A stretch of 64,000 bases of DNA, taken from Lysobacterales bacterium. Lineage in GTDB: Bacteria > Pseudomonadota > Gammaproteobacteria > Xanthomonadales > SZUA-5. A model generated the notes under the pieces. It was given only the letters and a program-made list of their open reading frames with translations, had not been told where the DNA came from and searched no databases. Below, piece by piece: positions 1 through 8,981 of this stretch (positions within the stretch are counted from its first letter, which is position 1; each line of letters starts with the position of its first letter). The position numbers and the translations under genes were made by a program. The stretch is from positions 107,138 through 171,137 of the forward strand of contig JALHMG010000006.1 of NCBI GenBank assembly GCA_022844135.1, read 5' to 3'.

Positions 1-1
1 C

Positions 2-361
2 ACTGCCGGCGCGGTCGCCTGGGTCGATGATGAAGCGCTGATGGATGCTGTTACCGCTGTTTCTGGCTCTGGACCGGCGTACTTCTTTCTGCTGATCGAA
101 GCAATGATCGATGCCGCTCAAGCGCAAGGATTGCCCCCTGAGGTAGCGCGCACTCTGGTGCTTAACACCGCACTGGGCGCCGCGCGCATGGCACTTGGCA
201 GCGACGTTCCACCCGGCGTCCTGCGCGAGCGCGTGACCTCTCCTGGCGGCACCACCGCCGCTGCGCTCCATACCTTCGCCGATGGTGGATTCCGCGAGCT
301 GACAGCGCGCGCGATCGACGCAGCAACACGGCGCGGACGGGAGTTGAGCGGGGTTGGTTAG
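2..361 (+). CDS. proC: pyrroline-5-carboxylate reductase, C-terminal part
   Basis: This is the C-terminal portion of the enzyme that makes L-proline from pyrroline-5-carboxylate using NAD(P)H in the cytoplasm. The frame is open from base 2, so the N-terminal Rossmann domain lies before the window. The visible part carries the family's dimerisation domain, with the conserved VSGSGPAYFF stretch and the VTSPGGTT motif that lines the substrate site. The stop is at 359-361. The identification rests on these two motifs and is firm; only the gene start is missing. Confidence 0.95.
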   Translation, partial: TAGAVAWVDDEALMDAVTAVSGSGPAYFFLLIEAMIDAAQAQGLPPEVARTLVLNTALGAARMALGSDVPPGVLRERVTSPGGTTAAALHTFADGGFRELTARAIDAATRRGRELSGVG

Positions 362-606
362 CGTGGTGTTGCAAGCCTAAGTCGTGCGCGATTTGGCCTC
401 GATCGTCCTCGGATGGCAGGGCTTCGGCAACGACGAAAAAACGTCTCGGAGCCACAGGCGCGGAAACAGCTCAGTAAGCGAAAAGCCAACTCGCGACGCC
501 AACCGCAACGCCCGGCAGAATTCCCTTTTGCCGCGCACGACTTTGCTGCGCAACAGTGCCCGCATCGCGCCCGGCTTGGCTCGATGGCGGACGGTATGCT
601 CGATCT

Positions 607-1470
607 ATGCTCGCCTGGTTCGCATTCATCGCCTGCTCGCTGATTTGGGGCTCCACATGGCTGGCGCACAAGTGGGCGTTGGTGGACTTTACGCCGATCG
701 GTCTGGGCAGCCTGCGCTTCTTGTGCGCTGGATTGCTGTGCTTGCTGATCGCGCGCCTGACGGGCGAGTCGTTCGTACGCCGCGAGCATTTGCGGCCACT
801 GCTCATTGCCGGGTTCATCATGGCCGGCCTCGCCAACGTGCTGACCGCCTGGTCGTTGTTGTACATCCCCTCTGGCGTTGGCGCGGTGCTGCAGGCGCCG
901 ATCCCGGTCTGGCTGGCGTTGATGACGCTCAACAAGGAGCCCTTGAGTCGCGCCGGCTGGATCGCGGTATTCCTGGGCTTTCTGGGTGTAGCGATGGTCA
1001 TGTGGCCGTCGGACACCGGGCCGATCGATCCTGTGGCCGCGACCGTGTGCGTGCTCACCGCCGGGGCGTGGTCCTGGGCATCGCTGTATCAACGCGCGCG
1101 GGTACACTCCGGCGGCCTGTTCGCAAATGCCGGCACGCAAATGCTGGTCAGCGGTGTACTCGGCACAGCGCTGACCCCGTTGTTCGGGGGTTTTACCACG
1201 CACGGTAGCGTCGGGGCGCCAGCGTGGGCCGCAGCGCTTTATCTTGTCGTCGGCGGCTCGTGCATTGCCTTTGCGTCGTACTTGTACCTGACGCGCGTCT
1301 GGCATCCGGCTCGCGCCGGGAGCTTCGCGTATGTCAATCCGATCGTCGCTGTGCTGATTGGCTGGTGGCTTGCCGATGAAGCACTGACTACCTCGTTGAT
1401 CGTCGGGATGGCGATCATTTTTGCCGCGGTAGCGGTGCTGCAAGTGGCGGCGAGACCGAAGAGTGTTTGA
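607..1470 (+). CDS. EamA/DMT-family transporter
   Basis: This predicted inner-membrane protein of 287 residues has about ten hydrophobic helices arranged as two EamA repeats, the usual size for drug/metabolite transporters. The N-terminal LIWGSTWLA stretch is typical of the family's first helix. I chose the ATG at 607 because the first helix begins directly after it; an upstream in-frame ATG at 556 would add an unlikely polar tail. The substrate cannot be read from sequence. A second EamA protein, not closely alike, lies at 48073-48996. Confidence 0.85.
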   Translation: MLAWFAFIACSLIWGSTWLAHKWALVDFTPIGLGSLRFLCAGLLCLLIARLTGESFVRREHLRPLLIAGFIMAGLANVLTAWSLLYIPSGVGAVLQAPIPVWLALMTLNKEPLSRAGWIAVFLGFLGVAMVMWPSDTGPIDPVAATVCVLTAGAWSWASLYQRARVHSGGLFANAGTQMLVSGVLGTALTPLFGGFTTHGSVGAPAWAAALYLVVGGSCIAFASYLYLTRVWHPARAGSFAYVNPIVAVLIGWWLADEALTTSLIVGMAIIFAAVAVLQVAARPKSV

Positions 1471-1502
1471 ATCGCCGCGGATGAAGTGTTTGAATCGACC
1501 TC

Positions 1503-1919
1503 ATGTGGCAATCTGCTGAAACATCGTTGACTGGCGTGCCGGCGTTCCTGGCGTACTTTACGCTGGCGCTGGCGTTGACCTTCTTGTACTTGTACCTGTA
1601 CACCCTGCTGACGCCGCAGCGCGAGTTCACGCTGATCCGTTTAAACAACAGCGCCGCCGCGACGGCGCTCGGTGGCTCACTGCTCGGTTTTGCGCTGCCC
1701 TTGCACGGCGCGATCACCAATGCCATCAGCCTGGTCGATTGTGCGCTCTGGGGCCTCATTGCTCTGGCGATTCAAGTTCTCACTTTCCTTGTTTTGCGAC
1801 TGGTGTTGAACGGCTTGCCCGACCGCATCGCGCGGGGCGAGCAGGCCGCGGGCACCTTTGTCGCCGCGGTGTCGATTGCGGTGGGTCTCTTGAACGCAGC
1901 ATCGATGACGTATTACTGA
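1503..1919 (+). CDS. DUF350 family membrane protein
   Basis: This is a 138-residue protein with about four hydrophobic helices. Its two halves resemble each other, as in DUF350 (YjfL-like) proteins, whose function is not established. It starts 32 bases after the transporter stop, so the two may share a transcript. It ends in SMTYY without a tail. The family call rests on overall pattern and length rather than a catalytic motif. Confidence 0.7.
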   Translation: MWQSAETSLTGVPAFLAYFTLALALTFLYLYLYTLLTPQREFTLIRLNNSAAATALGGSLLGFALPLHGAITNAISLVDCALWGLIALAIQVLTFLVLRLVLNGLPDRIARGEQAAGTFVAAVSIAVGLLNAASMTYY

Positions 1920-2100
1920 TGAGGCGTCGCCATGGACCGGCGAGCATGCCAACGCCATTGGTCGGCAACCAAGGTATCTCTGCAATCCCGGCCGTCTGCG
2001 GCCAGCCGGCACTCAAGGATCGCCATAAGTAAACGCCGCATTGTAGAAGCACGAACTCGACCAGATCATTCGCGCAACAGGACGATGGGAGCATCCGCTG

Positions 2101-3999
2101 ATGCCAGCACCACCAGGAGTTTTCGGCCCACTCGAGGTCCCATTGGCGTTTGGGCTGCTGCGCTTGTCGACCGAAGGTCGCCCGGCGATGCCGGACGCGA
2201 TAACAGTGATCCATCGGGCGCTCGATGGTGGCGTGCGTATTCTCGATACGGCGGACTCGTACGCGTTGTCTGACAACGACCTGCACTACGGCGAGTCGCT
2301 GGCGCGCGCGGCCGTCGATCGCTGGCATGGACCCCAGGACGAGGTGCGCATCGTCACCAAGGTTGGCATGGCCAGGCCCAAAGGCCGCTGGATGCCTAAC
2401 GCACGCCCGGCGCATCTGCGGAAAATGGTCGACGGCAGTCTGGTGGCGCTTGGCGTCGAGCAGCTCTTCATGCTGCTGTTGCACGGCAACGATCCAGCCA
2501 CGCCCTTCGAAGATAGCCTGGGCACGCTTGCTGACTTGCAGCGTGCGGGCAAGGTTGTGCATCTTGGTTTATGCAATGTCGATGTGGCGGAGATTCGTCA
2601 GGCGCAGCGGCATTTCCAGGTCGCGGCGATCCAGAACGAGCTCAGTGTGATCAACCGCAAGAGCGCGGCCGAAGGCACGCTGGAGCTGGCGCGGCGCGAG
2701 CAGATCGCATTTTTCGCGCACCGACCGCTCGGTGGCCACGCGAAGACCGATACGTTGGAAAAGAATCGCGCGATGAAGCCGATCGCGACCGCGCACAAAA
2801 TCACGCCGCACCAGGCCGCGCTGGCCTGCCTTCTCGATATCGGCGCGCCGCTGCTGCCGCTGTTCGGCGCCACCAGCGCGGCGCATGTCGATGCCTCGCT
2901 GGCCGCGCGCCAGATTCGGCTGTCGGAGAGCGATCGCAAAGCGCTGGCGGAGAAAATCAGCTTCGATGCCAATACCGAGGGCTTGGCGTCGCTCGATCCG
3001 ATCCCAGTGCCAGCAGCGCCGTTGAGCGTCACCGCCGCGCCCGGCCAGTCGCCGGAAGTCGTCATCGTGATGGGTATTCAGGGCGCCGGCAAGTCAACGC
3101 TGGTGCAGCGTTATGTCGACGCGGGCTATGAGCGACTCAATCGCGATCTGATCGGCGGCACGCTGGAAGACTTGCTGCCGCTGCTGGAAGCGCACTTGCG
3201 CGCGGGGCGCAGGCGCGTCGTGCTCGACAACACCTATGCGACGCGCGCCTCGCGCTGGTGGCTGACTCGGGTGGCGCATCGGAATGGCGTGCCGGTGCGC
3301 TGTCATTATCTGGCGACGCCGCTCAAGGAAGCGCTGATCAACGTCGTGCTGCGCGTGCTCGATCGCTATGGCGCCTTGCCCGGCCCCGATGAGCTGAAAG
3401 AACTTGGCAAGAGCGATCCGAATCTGCCGCCGCCCGGCGCATTGGCGCGCTTCGCGGCTTGCTTCGAGCCGCCGCAACCAGACGAAGGTTTTGCGGCGAT
3501 TGAAGAAACGCCGTTCGTGCGCGTTCCAGGGCCAAGCCTGGGCGGCACGCAGAAAGCGCTGTTTCTCGATGTCGACGGCACACTCAGAAAAACCCGAAGC
3601 GGCGAAATCTATCCGCGCGACCCCGACGATATCGAGGTGCTGCCCGGGCGCGCTGCGGTGTTACAGCGCTATGTCGAGGAGGGTTGGAAGCTTTTCTTTG
3701 TTTCTAACCAAAGTGGCGTCGCCAGCGGCAATGTCACGCGCGAGGCCGTGCAGGCTGGCTTCGAACGGACCGCAGAGCAACTGGGTGTGCCGATCGCCGA
3801 TATCGCGTTCTGCCCACACAGCGCGTTTCCTGCTGGGTGCTTCTGCCGCAAACCGATGCCCGGTTTAGGCGTCTGGCTCGCGCGCAAGCACGGGTTGTCG
3901 TTGCAAGACTCCATTATGGTCGGCGACATGGACAGCGATCGGCAGTTCGCCGAAGCCATTGGTGCCGACTATCGGGCAGCCGATGCGTTCTTTGCTTAG
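2101..3999 (+). CDS. aldo/keto reductase - polynucleotide-kinase-like - HAD phosphatase fusion
   Basis: This 632-residue protein joins three enzyme domains. Residues 1-295 form an aldo/keto reductase with an apparently intact tetrad (D49, Y54, K87, H128). Residues 318-460 form a P-loop kinase with Walker A GIQGAGKST at 325-333, followed by LNRD, the arrangement of the T4 Pnkp-type kinase. Residues 484-632 form a HAD-IIIA phosphatase with DVDGT at 490-494, SNQSG, a CFCRKP segment and GDMDSD. The kinase plus HAD half resembles polynucleotide kinase/phosphatases that repair 5'-OH and 3'-phosphate ends, but no ligase or nucleic-acid-binding domain is seen. GGGAG lies 9 nt before the ATG. What links the reductase to end repair is unknown, and the real substrates may be small molecules. 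Confidence 0.85.
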   Translation: MPAPPGVFGPLEVPLAFGLLRLSTEGRPAMPDAITVIHRALDGGVRILDTADSYALSDNDLHYGESLARAAVDRWHGPQDEVRIVTKVGMARPKGRWMPNARPAHLRKMVDGSLVALGVEQLFMLLLHGNDPATPFEDSLGTLADLQRAGKVVHLGLCNVDVAEIRQAQRHFQVAAIQNELSVINRKSAAEGTLELARREQIAFFAHRPLGGHAKTDTLEKNRAMKPIATAHKITPHQAALACLLDIGAPLLPLFGATSAAHVDASLAARQIRLSESDRKALAEKISFDANTEGLASLDPIPVPAAPLSVTAAPGQSPEVVIVMGIQGAGKSTLVQRYVDAGYERLNRDLIGGTLEDLLPLLEAHLRAGRRRVVLDNTYATRASRWWLTRVAHRNGVPVRCHYLATPLKEALINVVLRVLDRYGALPGPDELKELGKSDPNLPPPGALARFAACFEPPQPDEGFAAIEETPFVRVPGPSLGGTQKALFLDVDGTLRKTRSGEIYPRDPDDIEVLPGRAAVLQRYVEEGWKLFFVSNQSGVASGNVTREAVQAGFERTAEQLGVPIADIAFCPHSAFPAGCFCRKPMPGLGVWLARKHGLSLQDSIMVGDMDSDRQFAEAIGADYRAADAFFA

Positions 4000-5347
4000 T
4001 GTGCGCTGGTCTGCGACTGTATTGTTCGCGTTGGCTGCGAATGCTGCCGCTGCGCCGCGGCTCGATTACACCGCAACCATCGATAGCCAGACCGAAACGC
4101 TGACGCTGCAGCTCTGTAGTGCGAATGCGACGACGCTCGATCTGCGCGGCGCGGCGCAGTTCGCCACGCGGATCGAAACGCCGACCGGAGACGTCAGGGT
4201 CGAACGACGCGTTCGTGTCGTGCTCCCGGACCATGGCTGCGCGACGATCACCACCGATTTGCGCGCGGCAGGGCAAGCCGATCGTTATCGTCTGGGCCGC
4301 GAGCGCGGCCTCTACTATCGACTCGCCGCCGAACAATGGCTATGGCGACCCGCCCACATCGCCGCCGACAGCACGCTGCGATTTCGCCTGCCCAAGGCAT
4401 GGTCCGCATCGGTGCCGTGGGCCGAAAATCGCGGGGTATATCGGCTCGGCGCCACGCCGTCAGGCTGGCCTGCGCTTACTGTATTCGGGAGATTCGAGGT
4501 CGAACGCGTGCCAGTACCTGGCGGAGAGTTGCGCCTGGCAATGCTCCCCCTCAGCGACACCGCGACGCGTGCCGCCATGCACGAATGGCTGGTCGACAGC
4601 GCACGACGCTACTTCGCAGCTGGCGGACTGCCGGTCGCCAACCCGCAAGTCCTGGTGGTGCCGCTCCCTGGCGTCAAGAGCGCTGTCCCGTGGGGCCAGA
4701 TCCAACGCGGCGGCGCGCCGGCGGTGCATTTGTACGTGGGCGCGGAGGCGGGCGGCGACGCCTGGCGCGAGGACTGGACGCTGGCGCATGAGCTGGCGCA
4801 TCTGCAGCACCCGTACTTGGGCGAACGCGGCCGTTGGCTTGCGGAAGGATTGGCCAGTTATCACCAGAACGTGTGGCGCGCGCGCGCCGGCGATCTGACC
4901 GCGCAGGCGGCGTGGCGCAGACTGCTCGCCGGCTTTGCGCGCGGCCGCGCGGTGGCCCCCGGCGAGCAGTTGGCGAGCATCGAGCGCGGCTGGAGCAACA
5001 CCATGCGCGTGTACTGGAGCGGCGCGGCATACTGGTTCGAGAGCGACTTGGCGATGCGCGCAGTCGGCTCCAGCCTCGATGAGGTGTTGCAACGTTATCG
5101 CCGTGCCGGACTAGCTTTGGAGCGACGTGTCGAACCGGCCGATTTCATTGCCGCGCTGGATGCCATCGAACCTCGAGGCGGCCTACGCCGCCGATACGAT
5201 CAGTACCTGGCGCTGTCCAGTTTCCCGCCGCTTCTTGAGGCGCGCGCAGCATTGATACTCGGGGCACCAGAGTTGTGGCCAGACGAAATGCCCGATCATC
5301 CGTGGCTTAAGGCAATTTTTGCGCCGCAGAAGGAGCACGCACTATGA
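3983..5347 (+). CDS. secreted gluzincin-like protein (HExxH ... E)
   Basis: This is a 454-residue predicted exported protein. A signal peptide covers about residues 1-23, ending in ANAAAAPR. Around residue 270 there is HELAHLQH, an HExxH zinc motif, followed after about 18 residues by AEGLASY. This is the spacing of gluzincins such as the M1 and M61 peptidases. The preceding half is beta-rich and unrecognised. I chose the ATG at 3983 because the signal peptide starts there; it overlaps the upstream fusion gene by 17 nt, so the genes are probably co-translated. Its stop overlaps the next small gene (ATGA). Peptidase activity is inferred from the motif only. Confidence 0.7.
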   Translation: MRSLLSVRWSATVLFALAANAAAAPRLDYTATIDSQTETLTLQLCSANATTLDLRGAAQFATRIETPTGDVRVERRVRVVLPDHGCATITTDLRAAGQADRYRLGRERGLYYRLAAEQWLWRPAHIAADSTLRFRLPKAWSASVPWAENRGVYRLGATPSGWPALTVFGRFEVERVPVPGGELRLAMLPLSDTATRAAMHEWLVDSARRYFAAGGLPVANPQVLVVPLPGVKSAVPWGQIQRGGAPAVHLYVGAEAGGDAWREDWTLAHELAHLQHPYLGERGRWLAEGLASYHQNVWRARAGDLTAQAAWRRLLAGFARGRAVAPGEQLASIERGWSNTMRVYWSGAAYWFESDLAMRAVGSSLDEVLQRYRRAGLALERRVEPADFIAALDAIEPRGGLRRRYDQYLALSSFPPLLEARAALILGAPELWPDEMPDHPWLKAIFAPQKEHAL

Positions 5348-5484
5348 CCGATGATCGCGACCCGAGGCGCTTTCGGGCCAGCTACGTTCCCGAGCACACG
5401 GCGAAGGAACGTTGGGGACTTCTGTGGCCGGCGCTGGTGGTGTTGGCGCTGCTCGTGGGCGGGATTGTGTTTTTGTTTCGGTGA
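5344..5484 (+). CDS. 46-residue single-pass membrane protein
   Basis: This small reading frame begins in the ATGA overlap with the gluzincin-like gene and encodes 46 residues. A charged N-terminal half (MTDDRDPRRFRASY) is followed by one hydrophobic helix of about 20 residues ending in FLFR. The four-base overlap argues for translational coupling, so the product may act with the upstream exported protein. No family is recognised. It is easily missed because of its length. Confidence 0.6.
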   Translation: MTDDRDPRRFRASYVPEHTAKERWGLLWPALVVLALLVGGIVFLFR

Positions 5485-5517
5485 GGGAAACGATCGGCGA
5501 TCGCGGTGGGTTGTACA

Positions 5518-6255
5518 CTAGCGACTGACCGCGCCAACCGCGCTCCACCAAGCCCGCAACACATCCCGTCGACGCAAGCGGATGTTCTCGTCGGCGACGC
5601 CTGCTGCGCGTTGGCTCAGATAGCCGCGTTCGAAACTGAGGAGCGCTCGCGTACCGCGCGATGGCACGCTCGGCGTTGGCCAAGCCGACAACGCATTCGC
5701 GAAATCGACCATCGCTTTCTGGCGGCTGCTGGTATCGCCACGCCGCACACCATGGCGCGCGATTAAATCGAGCGGCAAAACGTTGAACAACAGCGCCTCG
5801 CCGACGGGTTGCCGTAGTGCACCCACGAGCAGCAAATAGCGCCAGGCCACACCACTGGATCGCGCCAGATCGGCCAGCGCGTTCGCCGCTGGCGCCAGTC
5901 GATCGGAAAGCGCCGCCGCATTGGCCGACGACGATCCATCGAGCCAACGCGATACTTCGCCGATGAGTACGCCCAGCGTCGGCGCCACTTCGATGGCATC
6001 GAACGCTTGCGCCAGTGGATGGCGCGGCGCGCCGGTCGCCCAGCGTTGCGCTTCCTCGTGCCACCAACCAAGCTTGGCTTCTGCAACGCGGCCATCGCTG
6101 CTACCGATCGCTATCTGCAGCAACTCGCGCATCAGCACCGCGGTGCCGAGAAGCGACGTGCGTTCGTCGGGCGCGGCGAAACGCATCGCCAACGCCAGAG
6201 CGGGCTCGCGCTCGAGCGTATCGGCGGTGTAGGCGTCGAGTGGCGGCAGAGTCAT
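5518..6255 (-). CDS. squalene/phytoene synthase-like protein, degenerate
   Basis: This 245-residue protein follows the all-alpha squalene/phytoene synthase pattern. The LGWWHEEAQRWATG segment matches the region where the family has a WR-E-G-PHP block. The two Asp-rich DxxxD motifs that bind Mg-diphosphate in true synthases are not apparent, and the protein is shorter than catalytic members (about 300 residues). Related non-catalytic proteins include the assembly factor NDUFAF6. I infer a non-enzymatic or altered role. The ATG at 6255 is used because upstream codons lie outside the conserved part. It is convergent with the small membrane gene, 33 bases away. Confidence 0.65.
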   Translation of the reverse strand: MTLPPLDAYTADTLEREPALALAMRFAAPDERTSLLGTAVLMRELLQIAIGSSDGRVAEAKLGWWHEEAQRWATGAPRHPLAQAFDAIEVAPTLGVLIGEVSRWLDGSSSANAAALSDRLAPAANALADLARSSGVAWRYLLLVGALRQPVGEALLFNVLPLDLIARHGVRRGDTSSRQKAMVDFANALSAWPTPSVPSRGTRALLSFERGYLSQRAAGVADENIRLRRRDVLRAWWSAVGAVSR

Positions 6256-6328
6256 GAGCGAACGATGAGGCGATTCTCTGTGCCCGCGCACGCCGTGCCC
6301 CGCGGTTCCTCAAACATCGCGGCGCACT

Positions 6329-6988
6329 TCAGCGACATAGCAACCCCACCAACTCCTCCGGCGCGCACGCGATCGCGTCGCCGCCCCAAGTGTCCAGCCT
6401 CTCGGGCGCTTCGACATAGCCGTACGCGCACGCAATCGTCCACGCGCACCCCGCCGCCTTGCCGGCCTCGATGTCGCGCGCATCATCGCCGACCATGGCC
6501 GCTTGCGCCGGAGCGACGCGCACCAGCTCGCACGCGCGTAGCACGGGCTGCGGGAAGGGCTTGCGCTGCGCCAGCGTGTCGCCGCCGACGAGTGCGGCAA
6601 AACGCCCGGTCCATCCGAGCTTCGCGATCAGGAGACGCGCCAAACCTTCGGGTTTATTGGTCACGATCGCACAAGCAGTGCCGCGCTCGTGTAGGTCATC
6701 GAGCAATGCTTCGATACCTGGATACGGCTTACTGGCCTGTGCGATGCGCCGCTCGTAAGCTTGCAAGTAACGCGGCAACCAGGTCTCAGCCGCATCGTTG
6801 ATCTCGGGCAAGCCGAGCGTCAAGATCCCGCGCCCGCCGCGCGCCGCAATCGCTGCCGGCAGGGGTGTGACAAGTGGCGCCAACCCCAATTCGGCGCGCA
6901 CATCGTCGAGCGCACCGAGCAGGTCCGGCGCGGTGTCGACGAGCGTACCGTCGAGATCGAACAGTACGGCTTTCAGACGCGCCGGCAT
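6329..6988 (-). CDS. gph: phosphoglycolate phosphatase (HAD family)
   Basis: This is a 219-residue HAD subfamily IA phosphatase. Motif I is DLDGTLVDT near the N-terminus, motif II is IVTNKPEG, and the GDDARDIEAGKAAGC block carries motif IV. It is expected to dephosphorylate 2-phosphoglycolate formed during repair of oxidised DNA ends. The gene overlaps the 3' end of ubiG by 16 nt. A GTG two codons upstream is possible, but the ATG at 6988 is preferred. Gph with UbiG is a common pairing in Xanthomonadales. Confidence 0.9.
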   Translation of the reverse strand: MPARLKAVLFDLDGTLVDTAPDLLGALDDVRAELGLAPLVTPLPAAIAARGGRGILTLGLPEINDAAETWLPRYLQAYERRIAQASKPYPGIEALLDDLHERGTACAIVTNKPEGLARLLIAKLGWTGRFAALVGGDTLAQRKPFPQPVLRACELVRVAPAQAAMVGDDARDIEAGKAAGCAWTIACAYGYVEAPERLDTWGGDAIACAPEELVGLLCR

Positions 6989-7665
6989 GCGCACAGATAG
7001 TTGATCGAAACATCGTCCGACAGACGCGCGCTGCGCGACAACGGATCGTAACTGATCCCTTGAAACTCGATGGCGTCAGCCCCGGCGCTGCGCAGTCCCC
7101 GGCGTAATTCCGATGGCTTGATGAAGCGATCGAAGCGATGCGTGCCGCGCGGCAATAAGCCGAGCACATATTCGGCGCCGACGATGCCCAGCGCAAAGGC
7201 CTTGGCGGTGCGATTGAGCGTCGAGACGAAGAGCCAACCTCCCGGTTTCAACAACTTCACGCAAGCATTCAACACGCTCTGCGGATCCGGCACATGCTCG
7301 ATCATTTCCAGGCACGTGACCGCATCGAAACTCTCCGACTGTTCGGCGGCAAGCGCTTCTGCGGTGATCTCGCGGTAGTTCACCAGAATGTTGCTTTCCA
7401 GCGCGTGCAGCTTGGCGACCTCCAGCGCTTCGGGCGCCATGTCGATGCCGGTCACCTGTGCGCCTTTGCGCGCCATCGCTTCGGACAAGATTCCGCCGCC
7501 GCAGCCCACATCGACGATGCGCGCGCCGCGCAGCGACTGGCGTGCTTCGATGAAGCCGAGCCGCACCGGGTTCAAGTCGTGCAGCGGGCGAAAAGGGCCG
7601 CCCTCATCCCACCAGCGCGATGCGACGGCGTCGAAGCGTTTGAGTTCCGCCGCATCGCTATTCAT
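6973..7665 (-). CDS. ubiG: bifunctional ubiquinone O-methyltransferase UbiG
   Basis: This 230-residue SAM-dependent methyltransferase performs both O-methylations in ubiquinone synthesis. It has the VDVGCGGGILSE SAM-binding motif, GIDMAPEAL as the acidic-loop motif, and the CLEMIEHVPDP block characteristic of UbiG. The YLCACRR ending is typical of the family. The start ATG at 7665 overlaps the mtaD stop by four bases, so it is probably translationally coupled in the operon mtaD-ubiG-gph. Confidence 0.95.
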   Translation of the reverse strand: MNSDAAELKRFDAVASRWWDEGGPFRPLHDLNPVRLGFIEARQSLRGARIVDVGCGGGILSEAMARKGAQVTGIDMAPEALEVAKLHALESNILVNYREITAEALAAEQSESFDAVTCLEMIEHVPDPQSVLNACVKLLKPGGWLFVSTLNRTAKAFALGIVGAEYVLGLLPRGTHRFDRFIKPSELRRGLRSAGADAIEFQGISYDPLSRSARLSDDVSINYLCACRRV

Positions 7666-8981
7666 GGCCGTACCGCGCGGGCCTTGAGCGCCCATTCGTT
7701 CGCCAGCGCGCGCAAGCGCTCGGGATCAGCGCCAAGCACCACGCCTGCGCGTACGCGCTCGCGACCGGCAACCCAGACGTCGCTGATGTCGCGGCGACTC
7801 GCCGCATACACGATGTGCGAGATTGGATTGAACACCGGCGCCAGATGCAAACCCGAAAAGTCGATGGCACAAACATCCGCCCATTTACCGACTTCCAGAC
7901 TGCCGATCGTTTCGTCCATGCCGAGTGAGCGAGCGCCGGAGAGCGTCGCAGCTTCCAGCGCCTCGGCGGCACTCAACGCCGCAGCATCCATCGCCACTGC
8001 CTTCGCCAGCAGTGCCGCCGTCTTGGTCTCGCCAAGCAAATCAAGATCGTTATTGCTCGCCGCGCCATCGGTACCGATGGCGACCTTGGCGCCGGCTTTC
8101 AGCAGAGCTGCGACCGGGCAAGAGCCGCTCGCCAGCTTGAGATTGGACTCCGGGCAATGTGCCACCACCACGCCGAAGCGAGCCACATCCTCGATTTCTG
8201 CTGGCGTCAATTGCGTCATGTGCACCGCAGTCAAATCCGGACCGATCAGCCCGAGTCGCTTTAGCCGAGAGAACGGGCGCTCGCCGGTCCTGGATCGCGC
8301 ATCCTCGACCTCGAACGCGGTCTCGTGGATGTGGCATTGAATGCGCACGTTGAGCTGATCGCTGTACGTGCGGATTTTCTTGAAGCTCTCATCGGAGACC
8401 GTGTACGGCGCGTGCGGAGCGAACGACGCCACCAGCAACGAATCGCCCTTGACTTCATCGGCAAGCGCCAGTCCGCGGCGTAGATAGTCGTCGGCATCGC
8501 GCGCGTATGGCGTTGAAAACTCGACAATCGGAATGCCTAAGCTGGCGCGCATACCGGCATCCCGATAGGCCTTCGCGGAGCTTTCGGGAAAGAAATACTG
8601 ATCGTTGACTGCGGTGATGCCGCCCGCGAGCATCTCGTAGGCAGCCAGACTGGCACCGTCGTGCACCATCTGCGCCGATACCAGGGCCCCTTCAACGGGC
8701 CAGATGTGGTCGTTGAGCCAGGTCATCAGTGGCAGATCGTCGGCAATACCACGCAGCAAGGTCATCGCCGCATGGCAGTGCGCATTGACCAGCCCCGGCA
8801 CCAGCGCGTGATTCGACAAGCTGCGTCGTTGCGTCGCGTCCACACTTTGGTTGGCCTGCGATGTCGGCATGACCGCCACAATCCGCCCGCCGCGCACGAT
8901 CAGCGAGTGATCGTCCAGCACAACGCCCGATGGAACCACCGGGATGATCCAGCGCGCGTCGATTTGCAGGTCGGCTTGCAT
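7662..8981 (-). CDS. mtaD: TRZ/ATZ family hydrolase (5-methylthioadenosine/S-adenosylhomocysteine deaminase-like)
   Basis: This 439-residue amidohydrolase carries the metal-binding NAHCHAAM, HIHET, HCPESNLKLASG and GTDGAASNNDLD motifs of the MtaD/TRZ group. It is expected to deaminate adenosine-type thio-nucleosides in the cytoplasm. It leads the mtaD-ubiG-gph operon. No Shine-Dalgarno sequence precedes the ATG. Instead a degenerate heptamer tract reading AGAACCC in the sense direction abuts the start codon with no gap (see the repeat at 8982-9248). Confidence 0.88.
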   Translation of the reverse strand: MQADLQIDARWIIPVVPSGVVLDDHSLIVRGGRIVAVMPTSQANQSVDATQRRSLSNHALVPGLVNAHCHAAMTLLRGIADDLPLMTWLNDHIWPVEGALVSAQMVHDGASLAAYEMLAGGITAVNDQYFFPESSAKAYRDAGMRASLGIPIVEFSTPYARDADDYLRRGLALADEVKGDSLLVASFAPHAPYTVSDESFKKIRTYSDQLNVRIQCHIHETAFEVEDARSRTGERPFSRLKRLGLIGPDLTAVHMTQLTPAEIEDVARFGVVVAHCPESNLKLASGSCPVAALLKAGAKVAIGTDGAASNNDLDLLGETKTAALLAKAVAMDAAALSAAEALEAATLSGARSLGMDETIGSLEVGKWADVCAIDFSGLHLAPVFNPISHIVYAASRRDISDVWVAGRERVRAGVVLGADPERLRALANEWALKARAVRP

